A stretch of 64,000 bases of DNA from NORP23 sp050302475 (GTDB taxonomy: Bacteria; Pseudomonadota; Alphaproteobacteria; Rhodobacterales; Rhodobacteraceae), in the NCBI GenBank assembly GCA_050302475.1, contig JBNLBF010000009.1, positions 36,156 through 100,155 of the forward strand, read 5' to 3'. The notes under the pieces are model-generated. The model worked only from the letters and a program-made list of their open reading frames with translations, did not search any database and was not told where the DNA came from. Numbering within the stretch: the stretch's first letter is position 1; every line of letters starts with the position of its first letter. Shown in pieces: positions 33,509 through 42,545 of the stretch. Position numbers and translations under genes: made by a program.

Positions 33509-34434
33509 ATCGACATCCCCTTTCTGGGATCATAGCTGTTGGTCTTGCGCCATTCCTCCATAAACGCGGCCAGTTCGTCATCAATCTTGGGCGGCGCAAC
33601 GATGCGCAGCTCGACCAATTGGTCACCTTTGGTTTTAGACCCGATTGGGGTGACGCCGCGACCGCGCAGGCGCAGGATCTGACCACTATTCGCTCCTTTG
33701 GGGATGGTTAGGTTGACGGTTCCCTCAATAGTCGGCGTTTCAACTTTCGCCCCCAATACCGCCTCGTCGAAGGAGATGGGGAGGGTGATCAGGATATCGT
33801 TCCCGTCACGACGAAACAGTTTGTGAGGTTTCACCGACAAGGTAATCAGTGCATTTCCGGGCGGCCCGTCGCCAATACCCGGCTCGCCTTTACCCCTCAG
33901 GCGAATTGTCTGCCCATCATTGCTTCCTTTGGGAATTTTGACGTCCAGCGAGTTGCCATTCGGCAGGGTAATTCGCGTCGTCCCGCCATTAACCGCATCC
34001 AGAAACGGGACCTCCAGCGCGTAGCGTAAATCCTGTCCGCGAACATTAAAATTGCCACCTCGGGATTGCTGGCCACCAGCCCCTTGTCTGCGTAAAAACT
34101 CCGCAAATATGTCGGAGGCATCTCCGAAACCTTCAAATTGTTGACCCGAGCGGTAGGGGTTCTCGGGCGCTTCAGCATATTCGCGATAGAATTTCCGCTC
34201 CGGCCGCTCGGCACCGCTCGCATCAATCTCGCCGCGATCAAAACGTGCCCGGGTCTCGGGGTCTTTCAACAGGTCGTAGGCAGCGGATGCCGCTTTGAAT
34301 TTGGCTTCAGCTTCAGGATCATCGGGGTTCAGGTCCGGGTGACTGGTACGGGCGATTTTCTTGAAGGCCTTCTTAATCTCGTCAGCTGTCGCTGACTTTT
34401 TCAGCCCAAGGTCTGCATAGGGATCATCGCTCAT
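33505..34434 (-). CDS. cbpA: DnaJ-class co-chaperone, CbpA-like
   Basis: A 309-residue J-protein. The J-domain (residues 1-70) carries the HPD motif at residues 32-34, which stimulates DnaK ATPase. A Gly/Phe-type linker follows, then the two C-terminal beta-domains (about 130-290) that bind unfolded protein (VPFLDAVNGGTTRITLP, IPKGSNDGQTIRLRGKG). The Cys-rich zinc domain of DnaJ is absent, which marks it as CbpA/DjlB type. The ATG at 34434 is preferred over an upstream in-frame start at 34503 because it begins directly before the J-domain. Confidence 0.93.
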   Translation of the reverse strand: MSDDPYADLGLKKSATADEIKKAFKKIARTSHPDLNPDDPEAEAKFKAASAAYDLLKDPETRARFDRGEIDASGAERPERKFYREYAEAPENPYRSGQQFEGFGDASDIFAEFLRRQGAGGQQSRGGNFNVRGQDLRYALEVPFLDAVNGGTTRITLPNGNSLDVKIPKGSNDGQTIRLRGKGEPGIGDGPPGNALITLSVKPHKLFRRDGNDILITLPISFDEAVLGAKVETPTIEGTVNLTIPKGANSGQILRLRGRGVTPIGSKTKGDQLVELRIVAPPKIDDELAAFMEEWRKTNSYDPRKGMSI

Positions 34435-34571
34435 AGAATCCTCATCATTTTCATGTGTCTTGACCGCGTGCCATTGCGGGACATCCAGAAGGTGTTGTTT
34501 CACCTTAATAATAACGCAGCATCACAAACCTTGATGCAAGTCATGAATATGGGACTTCGGACCGAACGAAA

Positions 34572-34597
34572 AAAGCCCCCCGAAATCGGAGGGCTTT
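34572..34597 (-). terminator. Rho-independent terminator of glnA
   Basis: On the minus strand AAAGCCCTCCGA pairs with TCGGGGGGCTTT (12 bases each side, one mismatch), followed by a run of T residues. It begins 35 bases after the glnA stop and sits between glnA and cbpA, which run in the same direction. Confidence 0.85.
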
Positions 34598-34631
34598 CGT
34601 TTTGTAAAGGCGTGGTTTCCACGCCCCATAA

Positions 34632-36041
34632 TCAGCAGCTGTAATACATACCGTATTCAACCGGATGCGGTGTGTGTTCGAAGTTATAAACTTCTTCCCA
34701 CTTCAGCTCCATGTAACCTTCGATCTGGTCTTTGGTGAACACGTCACCGGCCAGCAGGAAGTCCATGTCAGCTTCCAGCTCGTCCAGCGCTTCACGAAGC
34801 GACGCACAGACGGTTGGGATCCCGGCCAGCTCTTCCGGCGGAAGATCGTACAGGTCTTTGTCCGAAGACTCACCCGGATCGATCTTGTTCTTGATACCGT
34901 CAAGGCCAGCCATCAGCAGGGCAGCAAAGCACAGGTAGGGGTTTGCCGACGGATCGGGGAAGCGGGCCTCGACACGTTTTGCTTTCGGAGATTCCGCCCA
35001 CGGAATACGGACACAACCGGAACGGTTACGTGCCGAATATGCGCGCAGAACCGGTGCTTCAAAGCCCGGGATCAGGCGCTTGTAGCTGTTTGTGGACGGG
35101 TTGGTGAAGGCGTTCAACGCTTTCGCATGTTTCAGAATGCCACCGATGAAATACAGGGCTTCCTGCGAGAGGTCCGCATATTTGTCGCCAGCAAACAAAG
35201 GCTTGCCGTCTTTCCAAACCGACATGTTCACGTGCATCCCCGTGCCGTTATCACCAGCGATCGGCTTGGGCATGAAGGTTGCGGATTTACCGTAAGCCTG
35301 TGCCACATTGTGGATGACATATTTATACTTCTGCAGCTCGTCAGCCTGCTTGGTCAGCGTGCCGAATATCAGGCCCAGCTCGTGCTGACAGGACGCAACT
35401 TCGTGGTGATGCTTGTCAACTTTCATGCCCATGCGCTTCATGGTGGACAGCATTTCGCCGCGAATATCCTGTGCCGCATCTGTCGGGGGAACCGGGAAAT
35501 ACCCGCCCTTGACGCCCGGGCGATGACCCATGTTGCCCATTTCATATTCGGTGTCTGTGTTCCAGGCCGCGTCCATCGCGTCCACTTCGTAGGACACTTT
35601 GTTCATCGTGTTGGAATAACGGACATCGTCGAACAGGAAGAATTCGGCTTCGGGACCGAAATAGGCCGCGTCACCGATGCCGGAGGATTTCAGATAGGCT
35701 TCGGCTTTTTCAGCGGTGGAGCGGGGATCGCGGGCATATGCCTCGCCTGTGTCCGGTTCAACGATGGAACAATGGATACACAGGGTTTTTTCCGCGAAAA
35801 ACGGATCGATATAGGCGGAGCTTGCGTCCGGGATCAGTTTCATGTCGGATTCGTTGATCGCCTTCCAGCCGGCGATGGAGGATCCGTCAAACATGAACCC
35901 TTCTTCCAGAAAATCCTCGTCAACCTGATCTTCGCACAGGGTCACGTGCTGCAACTTGCCGCGCGGGTCGGTGAAACGAATATCAACATATTCGATTTCC
36001 TCGTCCTTGATGGTTTTGAGAATGGTTTTGATGTCACTCAT
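34632..36041 (-). CDS. glnA: Glutamine synthetase, type I
   Basis: ATP-dependent ligation of ammonium to glutamate, the main ammonium assimilation step. The 469-residue type I dodecameric enzyme has FMFDGSSIAGW near the N-terminus, the metal-site stretches GPEAEFFLFD and GTGMHVNMSVW, the NRSGCVRIP loop, and near the C-terminus the segment DKDLYDLPPEE, which precedes the adenylylation region. It lies 21 bases downstream of glnB on the same strand, so PII and its target are co-expressed. No NtrC site was confidently seen. Confidence 0.97.
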   Translation of the reverse strand: MSDIKTILKTIKDEEIEYVDIRFTDPRGKLQHVTLCEDQVDEDFLEEGFMFDGSSIAGWKAINESDMKLIPDASSAYIDPFFAEKTLCIHCSIVEPDTGEAYARDPRSTAEKAEAYLKSSGIGDAAYFGPEAEFFLFDDVRYSNTMNKVSYEVDAMDAAWNTDTEYEMGNMGHRPGVKGGYFPVPPTDAAQDIRGEMLSTMKRMGMKVDKHHHEVASCQHELGLIFGTLTKQADELQKYKYVIHNVAQAYGKSATFMPKPIAGDNGTGMHVNMSVWKDGKPLFAGDKYADLSQEALYFIGGILKHAKALNAFTNPSTNSYKRLIPGFEAPVLRAYSARNRSGCVRIPWAESPKAKRVEARFPDPSANPYLCFAALLMAGLDGIKNKIDPGESSDKDLYDLPPEELAGIPTVCASLREALDELEADMDFLLAGDVFTKDQIEGYMELKWEEVYNFEHTPHPVEYGMYYSC

Positions 36042-36062
36042 GATATCTTCCTTCTTGTGGAA

Positions 36063-36401
36063 TTAAAGCGCTTCTACGCCGTCTTCTTCGGTGCGGATGC
36101 GGATAGCTTGTTCAACAGTGGAAACAAAAATCTTCCCGTCGCCGATTTTGCCGGTTTTCGCGGCAGCGATGATGGCGGCAATTGCGCCGTCTACCTGATC
36201 GTCAGCCAGAACAACCTCGATTTTCACCTTCGGAAGAAAATCAACGACATATTCTGCGCCGCGATATAGTTCCGTATGGCCTTTTTGACGCCCGAACCCT
36301 TTCGCCTCGATAACTGAAAGCCCCTGGATACCAACATCCTGCAGAGCTTCTTTCACTTCATCGAGTTTGAAGGGTTTAATGATGGCTTCGATTTTTTTCA
36401 T
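36063..36401 (-). CDS. glnB: Nitrogen regulatory protein P-II
   Basis: Trimeric signal protein of 112 residues that reads 2-oxoglutarate, ATP/ADP and glutamine status and controls glutamine synthetase adenylylation and NtrB. Tyr51 in the T-loop (GHTELYRGAEYVVDF) is the uridylylation site. The C-terminal signature GDGKIFVSTVEQAIRIRT is complete. The ATG at 36401 gives the exact family length; an upstream in-frame start would add 13 residues. It is upstream of glnA, the standard alphaproteobacterial glnBA operon. Confidence 0.97.
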   Translation of the reverse strand: MKKIEAIIKPFKLDEVKEALQDVGIQGLSVIEAKGFGRQKGHTELYRGAEYVVDFLPKVKIEVVLADDQVDGAIAAIIAAAKTGKIGDGKIFVSTVEQAIRIRTEEDGVEAL

Positions 36402-36557
36402 GCCAATCTCCCTCTTTCGGTTACTGGGGTCACAAAACATCTGTGCAGGGCCGTTTCAATTCGTTAGCTTTTGGGGCGAAACAGGCTGATGCGGTTTCCG
36501 CTAGGTCTGCCTAATTTTTGTGCAGAATGCTCAAAAGCTAAACAGATTGAGAATGTG

Positions 36558-38225
36558 ATGACGGAACTCCTTACCGCCGCCCAGATGCGGGCCATTGAAC
36601 AGGCCGCGATTGACTGTGGCGAGGTCACTGGGCTGGAGCTGATGGAACGGGCAGGGCGCGGTGTGGTCGAGGCGGTGCTGGAGGAGTGGCCGGAGATGGC
36701 GACATCCCCACAGCGTGCGGTGGTGCTGTGCGGGCCGGGGAACAATGGTGGCGACGGGTTTGTGGTGGCGCGGTTGCTGAAGGAACGCGGTTGGGCAGTT
36801 GAGGTGTTTTTGTATGGCGAGGTGGAGAAGCTGCCGCCGGATGCGAAGGTGAATGCGGAGCGGTGGTTGGAGATGGGGGGAATTGGAAACCTAGCCACAT
36901 CTTTCACTACATTGGCAAATTGTGGGCCAACCGCACACCTTATCGTAGATGCAATATTTGGCACTGGTTTGTCGCGTCCACTTGATAAAATATTCAAAGA
37001 GATTTTTCAGACAATATTTTCAAGTGATGGCTACCTATTTGAGTTGGAGGGTGTTGAACAACGATTAGTCTCGGTCGATATAATGAGCGGTATATGCGCA
37101 GACAGTGGTCGAATTTTGGGAAACTATTTCCCAGCAGACCTGACGGTGACTTTTCATCGAGAAAAGATCGGACATTACCTCAATCCTTCTGAGATATTTC
37201 GAGGGCGAGACACAGGAACGAGGTTAGCCTCAATTGGTCTCTCAGACAAAATTACGATGCCTGACTGGTTGATTGATGGCATCTCAAAGGGAGACGCCTC
37301 AGCACTGAGTATTGCAGAAAAAACTCCCAATATTCCTCGACTACGTCGCGGTCAGGTTGTGAATCTAGCACACCCAAGTTTTGCTAACAAAATTCCTGTC
37401 GGTCATAAATATTCTCATGGTCACGCCCTTATCTTGTCCGGGCTTCAAACCATGTCAGGCGCTGCACGCCTTGCTGCGCGCGGAGCGTTGCGCATTGGGG
37501 CAGGGCTGGTGACTATTGGTTCACCAACAGAAGCGCTTGCAGAACACTCCGCACAGTTGAATGCCATCATGCTTAGTGAGATCGGTGACGCGGACGCCCT
37601 GACCGAAGCCCTCAGCGACACGCGTATAAATGCGCTGTGTCTGGGACCGGGGCTAGGATTAGATGACCGCGCAAAAGGGTTGGTGGAAGCTGCCCTCGCC
37701 ATCAAGGAAAACAGGATCGCGCCAGGGACGGTTGTGGATGCGGATGCTTTGACAATATTGTCAAAGGAACCGGACCTGTTCGCGCAGCTTCACGACAGAT
37801 GTGTCCTCACCCCACACGCCGGGGAATTCGGCCGCCTATTTCCCGACACCGCCGAAAAACTCGCCGAGACACCAACCAAAGGCCCCGCCTATTCTAAGGT
37901 TGACGCCACGCGCGAAGCTGCCAAGCGGGCAGGGTGTGTCGTCCTGTTCAAAGGACCGGATACCGTGATCGCCGCGCCGGACGGCCGTTGCGCCATCAAC
38001 TCGGCCCATTACGACCGGGCCGCCCCATGGCTTGCCACCGCCGGATCGGGGGACGTGCTGGCGGGGTTCATCACCGGATTGCTCGCCCGCGGCTTCCCAC
38101 CCATGCAGGCCGCTGAAACCGCCGCCTGGCTGCATGTCGAATGCGCCTTGAAATTCGGCCCCGGCCTGATTGCCGAGGATATCCCAGAACAACTGCCATC
38201 AGTCTTTAGGGATTTAGGGCTCTAA
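36558..38225 (+). CDS. nnr: Bifunctional NAD(P)H-hydrate epimerase / ADP-dependent dehydratase
   Basis: Repairs hydrated NAD(P)H. The N-terminal epimerase half (residues 1-210) shows LCGPGNNGGDGFVVAR, DAIFGTGLSRPL and VSVDIMSGICADSGRILG. The C-terminal ribokinase-like dehydratase half has HGHALILSG, LGPGLGL, LTPHAGEFGRL and AAPWLATAGSGDVLAGFITG. The ATG at 36558 (MTELLTAAQMRAIEQ) fits the family; earlier starts add a nonhomologous leader. The DNA is oddly mosaic: bases about 36890-37440 are near 45% G+C by hand count while both ends are near 68-70%. The reading frame is intact. It is divergent from glnB, a frequent Rhodobacterales neighbour. Confidence 0.95.
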   Translation: MTELLTAAQMRAIEQAAIDCGEVTGLELMERAGRGVVEAVLEEWPEMATSPQRAVVLCGPGNNGGDGFVVARLLKERGWAVEVFLYGEVEKLPPDAKVNAERWLEMGGIGNLATSFTTLANCGPTAHLIVDAIFGTGLSRPLDKIFKEIFQTIFSSDGYLFELEGVEQRLVSVDIMSGICADSGRILGNYFPADLTVTFHREKIGHYLNPSEIFRGRDTGTRLASIGLSDKITMPDWLIDGISKGDASALSIAEKTPNIPRLRRGQVVNLAHPSFANKIPVGHKYSHGHALILSGLQTMSGAARLAARGALRIGAGLVTIGSPTEALAEHSAQLNAIMLSEIGDADALTEALSDTRINALCLGPGLGLDDRAKGLVEAALAIKENRIAPGTVVDADALTILSKEPDLFAQLHDRCVLTPHAGEFGRLFPDTAEKLAETPTKGPAYSKVDATREAAKRAGCVVLFKGPDTVIAAPDGRCAINSAHYDRAAPWLATAGSGDVLAGFITGLLARGFPPMQAAETAAWLHVECALKFGPGLIAEDIPEQLPSVFRDLGL

Positions 38226-38735
38226 TGGTGTGAAAAACGGCGGCAGCGGGCCGTCGTACATCGAAGCCTCGACCGATGCTTGCGTCTGCTCATCTAGGTA
38301 GGGCAGCAACACCCGGATCGTGTAATAGCCGTACACCTTCCCGTCGACATCGATATACCAATCGGCAATCATATTGCGTGCGAAGCTGACTTTACTGCCA
38401 AAGCTGAGACCGGGCAGGTAATTTGGTTCGTTGGCCAGAAACCCGACAAAACTTCCGTCAGACAGGACACGAAACGGGCTTACCCAGATAACCTCGACAG
38501 AATAATCATCCGAGGCTTCATCGCCCACCGGCATGGCAACTTTCACGCCGTAAGCCGACCCGTCGCCGTCATAATCCGCAAAACTGTCGAGGAATTGATC
38601 GAGATACAGACGCGCCGTCTCCATCGCAGCGTTCATTTCCGGATCATCATCCGAAAACCCAATAGTTTCGTCTCCTGCCACGGCAGAGAATGGCAGGACC
38701 AAAATGAGGAGGAATATCTGGCTGATGCGAGTCAT
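38214..38735 (-). CDS. Secreted DUF2314-like protein
   Basis: A 173-residue protein with a signal peptide (MTRISQIFLLILVLPFSAVAG) and a DUF2314-like domain over residues 30-150: MNAAMETARLYLDQFL, VEVIWVSPFRVLSDGSFVGFLANEP, GSKVSFARNMIADWYIDVDGKVYGYYTIRVLLP. The ATG at 38735 is chosen because it starts the signal peptide; a longer frame to 38789 is less likely. It converges with nnr and overlaps its 3' end by 12 bases. Function unknown; probably periplasmic. Confidence 0.75.
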   Translation of the reverse strand: MTRISQIFLLILVLPFSAVAGDETIGFSDDDPEMNAAMETARLYLDQFLDSFADYDGDGSAYGVKVAMPVGDEASDDYSVEVIWVSPFRVLSDGSFVGFLANEPNYLPGLSFGSKVSFARNMIADWYIDVDGKVYGYYTIRVLLPYLDEQTQASVEASMYDGPLPPFFTPLEP

Positions 38736-38885
38736 AAAATGCCCTTCGTTTAATATCGTGGAATAGTGATAGCGCAGACGTTGCGGCAATTCTAATGGAA
38801 AACCGAAAATTTCCCCTCGCCACCCAGCATATCCTCTGTTAGAGAGACGCCGGAATTTTGGTCGCCCAGCCGGGTGGCAAGGTAT

Positions 38886-38970
38886 GCGGGTGTGGCGGAA
38901 TTGGTAGACGCACCAGATTTAGGTTCTGGCGCCGAGAGGCGTGGGGGTTCAAGTCCCTCCACCCGTACCA
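38886..38970 (+). tRNA. tRNA-Leu, anticodon UAG
   Basis: An 85-base cloverleaf with an encoded CCA end. The acceptor arm GCGGGTG pairs with CACCCGT (first pair G-U). The anticodon stem CCAGA/TCTGG encloses the loop TTTAGGT, giving anticodon TAG (UAG), which reads CUA and other CUN leucine codons. The long variable arm (GCCGAGAGGC) and the T-loop GTTCAAGTC fit a class II leucine tRNA. It lies just upstream of tig. Confidence 0.97.
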
Positions 38971-38991
38971 CAGATGAAATGAGGAATGGAT

Positions 38992-40323
38992 ATGAAGGTC
39001 ACCGAGACCAAGAATGAAGGCCTTGAGCGCGGATATAACATCATCGTAGCCGCTGACGAGCTGGAGGCAAAAGTGAACGAGAAGCTGGAAGCCGCCCGTG
39101 CGGATTTCCAGATGAAAGGGTTCCGTAAAGGCCATGCGCCGTTGGCCCTGATGAAGAAAATGTTCGGCAAATCCGTTCTGGGTGAAGCGATGCAGGAAGC
39201 CGTAGACGGCGCCATGCGGGATCATTTTGAAAAATCCGGTGACCGTCCGGCCACGGACCCGGACGTCAAAATGACGAACGAAGAATGGAAAGAAGGCGAC
39301 GATCTGGAAGTTTCACTGGAATATGAGGCACTGCCTGACGTTCCCGAAACTGATTTCGGCAAGATCAAGTTGGAAAAACTCGTCACGGAAGTTGATGATG
39401 AATCGGTTGATGAGGCGCTGGAAAACCTCGCCAAATCTGCGAACAATTTCGAAAAGCGTCGCAAAGGGTCCAAGGCGAAAGAAGGCGATCAGATCGTGAT
39501 CGACTTCCTCGGCAAAGTTGACGGCGAAGCATTCGAAGGCGGCGCGGCTGACGACTATCCGCTGGTTCTGGGCTCCAACAGCTTTATTCCGGGGTTCGAA
39601 GATCAGTTGGTTGGCGCGAAAGAAGGCGACGAGGTTGAGGTCAAAGTCTCCTTCCCCGAAAATTACGGCGCAGAAAATCTGGCGGGTAAAGACGCTGTTT
39701 TCACGTGCAATGTGAAAGAGGTCCGCGAACCGAAACCCGCCGAAGTTGACGACGAACTGGCGAAGAAATTCGGTGCCGAAGATCTCGCAGCCCTGAAAGG
39801 TCAGATTTCCGAACGTCTGTCACAGGAATATGACAACGCCTCCCGTATCCTGATGAAACGGGCATTGATGGACGCGCTGGACAAAGCCGTGAAATTCGAT
39901 CTGCCCAAGTCCCTCGTTCAGCAGGAAGCCGGACAGATCGCACATCAGTTGTGGCATGATGAAAATCCGGACCATCATGGGCATGATCATGACGCTATCG
40001 AGCCTACTGACGAGCAGACTGAACTGGCCGAGCGCCGGGTCCGCTTGGGTCTGCTTCTGGCCGAAGTTGGAAATACTGAGAAGATCGAAGTGAGCGATCA
40101 GGAATTGCAGCAGGCGATGTTCCAGCAGGCCCAGCAATATCCGGGTCAGGAACGCGAATATTTCGAATTCGTCCAGAAAAACCCACAGGCTCAACAGCAG
40201 TTGCGCGCCCCGATTTTCGAAGACAAGGTCGTGAATTATATTTTCGAACTTGCTCAGGTCAAAGAGAAGAAAGTCAGTAAAGCGGAACTGGAAAAAGCCG
40301 TGGAAGCGCTGGATAACGAATAA
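38992..40323 (+). CDS. tig: Trigger factor
   Basis: Ribosome-bound chaperone and prolyl isomerase that meets nascent chains. The ribosome-binding loop is GFRKGHAPLALMKKMFG (about residues 43-59). The FKBP-type domain follows (EGDQIVIDFLGKVDGEAF...), then a helical C-terminal chaperone domain with an unusual His/Asp-rich segment (DHHGHDHD). The ATG at 38992 is preferred to 38986, because the GAGGA at 38981-38985 touches the earlier ATG but sits six bases before the later one. The protein has 443 residues. Order tig-clpP-clpX is classical. Confidence 0.95.
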   Translation: MKVTETKNEGLERGYNIIVAADELEAKVNEKLEAARADFQMKGFRKGHAPLALMKKMFGKSVLGEAMQEAVDGAMRDHFEKSGDRPATDPDVKMTNEEWKEGDDLEVSLEYEALPDVPETDFGKIKLEKLVTEVDDESVDEALENLAKSANNFEKRRKGSKAKEGDQIVIDFLGKVDGEAFEGGAADDYPLVLGSNSFIPGFEDQLVGAKEGDEVEVKVSFPENYGAENLAGKDAVFTCNVKEVREPKPAEVDDELAKKFGAEDLAALKGQISERLSQEYDNASRILMKRALMDALDKAVKFDLPKSLVQQEAGQIAHQLWHDENPDHHGHDHDAIEPTDEQTELAERRVRLGLLLAEVGNTEKIEVSDQELQQAMFQQAQQYPGQEREYFEFVQKNPQAQQQLRAPIFEDKVVNYIFELAQVKEKKVSKAELEKAVEALDNE

Positions 40324-40347
40324 GCTTCGTTTCAGTAATTTTGTTAG

Positions 40348-40376
40348 GGGCGGGCAGGTATGTCCGCCCTTTCTTT
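40348..40376 (+). terminator. Rho-independent terminator after tig
   Basis: GGGCGGGCA pairs with TGTCCGCCC (9-bp stem with one G-U pair, 4-base loop) and is followed by TTTCTTT. It starts 24 bases after the tig stop and ends about 100 bases before clpP, which therefore probably has its own promoter. Confidence 0.85.
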
Positions 40377-40479
40377 ATGTAATAAATCGCCCTGCGGCAC
40401 TTGCAGTTACCCGCCGCCATACTTAAACCTTTCGGAAAGGGTTTGCCGCTATCCCTTCGGCACCCATCGGAGGCCCAAA

Positions 40480-41109
40480 ATGATTAATCCAGCTGACCAA
40501 GTTACAAACTTCATTATCCCGACGGTGGAGGAGATTTCCGCCCGCGGATCAATGCGTTATGACATTTTCTCGCGTCTTCTGAAGGAACGGATTGTTTTCG
40601 TCGCCGGCCCGATCGAGGATCAGATGGCTACGGTCGTTGTTGCGCAGCTTCTGTTTCTGGAAGCCGAGAATCCGAAAAAAGAAATTTCGATGTACATCAA
40701 TTCGCCCGGTGGTGTCGTGACGTCAGGTTTGTCGATCTATGACACGATGCAACTTATCCGGCCGGAGGTTTCAACCGTGGTGGTCGGACAGGCCGCGTCC
40801 ATGGGGTCGCTTCTGCTGGCTGGTGGCAGCAAGGGACGGCGTTACGCGCTGCCCAATGCGAATATCATGGTGCATCAACCGTCGGGTGGCTATCAGGGGC
40901 AGGCGACTGATATCATGATCCATGCTGAGCATACAAAACAGCTTAAACGCCGCCTCAATCAGATCTATGTCAGCCATACCGGACAAGACTATGACGCCGT
41001 TGAAGCCGCGCTGGAACGCGATAATTTCATGACGTCTCAGGAAGCCAAAGACTGGGGCCTGGTTGACGAAATTATTACGAGACACGAAAAAGAAGATAGT
41101 GCAGACTAG
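40480..41109 (+). CDS. clpP: ATP-dependent Clp protease proteolytic subunit
   Basis: Serine peptidase of 209 residues that forms the double heptamer fed by ClpX or ClpA. The triad is Ser107 (GQAASMGS), His132 (NIMVHQPSGG) and Asp181 (RDNFM). The ATG at 40480 follows GGAGG about eight bases upstream; an upstream in-frame start at 40360 would add a Cys-rich non-family leader. clpX follows after 105 bases. Confidence 0.97.
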   Translation: MINPADQVTNFIIPTVEEISARGSMRYDIFSRLLKERIVFVAGPIEDQMATVVVAQLLFLEAENPKKEISMYINSPGGVVTSGLSIYDTMQLIRPEVSTVVVGQAASMGSLLLAGGSKGRRYALPNANIMVHQPSGGYQGQATDIMIHAEHTKQLKRRLNQIYVSHTGQDYDAVEAALERDNFMTSQEAKDWGLVDEIITRHEKEDSAD

Positions 41110-41214
41110 TCACATGATGTCACGAAAAGACAGTTCGGTCTTGTCTTACTGTTCGGGATCGTGTCCAAATAGTTGTAAATAAACCCGGCCATTCCCACGG
41201 GTTCGGAGAATTTG

Positions 41215-42480
41215 ATGAGCAAGTCGGACGACAAAGACAGCAAAAACACGCTTTACTGTTCTTTCTGCGGTAAGAGCCAGCACGAAGTGCGCAAACTGAT
41301 TGCTGGTCCCACCGTTTTCATCTGCGACGAATGTGTCGAGCTCTGCATGGATATCATCCGTGAGGAGACGAAAGGCAATCTCGTCAAATCCGGTGAAGGC
41401 GTGCCATCCCCTCGTGAAATCTGCGACGTGCTCGATGATTATGTCATCGGTCAGGCGACAGCCAAGAAGGTGCTGTCAGTGGCGGTTCACAATCATTACA
41501 AACGTCTTGAACATTCAGATAAGAACCCGGATGTCGAACTGGCGAAATCCAACATTATGCTGGTTGGCCCGACAGGCTGCGGTAAAACGCTTCTTGCACA
41601 AACACTGGCACGGATCATTGACGTTCCCTTCACCATGGCTGATGCCACAACATTGACCGAAGCCGGCTATGTCGGGGAAGACGTCGAAAACATTATCCTG
41701 AAACTTCTGCAATCTGCGGAATATAATGTGGAACGCGCACAGCGCGGGATCGTCTATATCGACGAAATCGACAAAATCTCGCGCAAGTCCGACAATCCCT
41801 CTATCACCCGTGATGTCAGCGGCGAAGGGGTTCAGCAGGCCTTGCTGAAGATCATGGAAGGCACGGTTGCGTCTGTTCCGCCACAAGGCGGGCGTAAACA
41901 TCCGCAGCAGGAATTCCTGCAGGTGGACACTTCCAACATCCTGTTTATCTGTGGCGGCGCGTTTGCCGGTCTCGACAAGATCATCGCCCAGCGTTTCAAA
42001 GGCTCCGCCATGGGATTCGGGGCGAATGTTCAGGATAATGACGACCGAAATGTTGGTGAACTGCTGAAAGATCTTGAACCGGAAGACCTGTTGAAATTTG
42101 GTCTGATCCCGGAGTTTGTCGGCCGTTTGCCGGTGATAGCAACGCTCACGGATTTGGATTCCGATGCGCTGGTCACCATCCTGACCCAACCGAAAAACGC
42201 ACTGGTCAAACAGTATCAGCGCCTGTTCGAGATCGAAGGCACGCAGCTGACCTTCACCGAAGACGCACTTCAGGCGATTTCTGAACGTGCGATTGAACGT
42301 AAGACAGGCGCGCGCGGTCTACGCTCGATCCTGGAAGACATTCTTCTGGAAACCATGTTCGAACTGCCAAGCCTCGACACGGTAGAAGAGGTTGTGGTCA
42401 ATGCAGAAGCTGTTCGTCGCGAAGGTGACCCTTTGATGATTTATGCCGATCGCAAGGAAGAACCAGCCTCTGCGTCGTAA
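41215..42480 (+). CDS. clpX: ATP-dependent Clp protease ATP-binding subunit ClpX
   Basis: AAA+ unfoldase of 421 residues that selects substrates and threads them into ClpP. The N-terminal zinc-binding domain has Cys15, Cys18, Cys37 and Cys40. Walker A is GPTGCGKT (residues 118-125), Walker B is VYIDEIDKI, and the IGF-type loop and sensor regions are present. The ATG at 41215 has GGAGA five bases upstream; an adjacent TTG would add one residue. Confidence 0.97.
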   Translation: MSKSDDKDSKNTLYCSFCGKSQHEVRKLIAGPTVFICDECVELCMDIIREETKGNLVKSGEGVPSPREICDVLDDYVIGQATAKKVLSVAVHNHYKRLEHSDKNPDVELAKSNIMLVGPTGCGKTLLAQTLARIIDVPFTMADATTLTEAGYVGEDVENIILKLLQSAEYNVERAQRGIVYIDEIDKISRKSDNPSITRDVSGEGVQQALLKIMEGTVASVPPQGGRKHPQQEFLQVDTSNILFICGGAFAGLDKIIAQRFKGSAMGFGANVQDNDDRNVGELLKDLEPEDLLKFGLIPEFVGRLPVIATLTDLDSDALVTILTQPKNALVKQYQRLFEIEGTQLTFTEDALQAISERAIERKTGARGLRSILEDILLETMFELPSLDTVEEVVVNAEAVRREGDPLMIYADRKEEPASAS

Positions 42481-42545
42481 TCGGGCTGGACCTTGAACGG
42501 CGTTTCATTGCATAAGGTTTGCAAGAAACTCAGGCGGAGTCGGGT

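Noticed and set aside
34665..36269. A 534-codon open frame antisense to glnA and glnB
   Set aside because: Third-position bias of the real genes explains the missing stops; no motifs or ribosome site.
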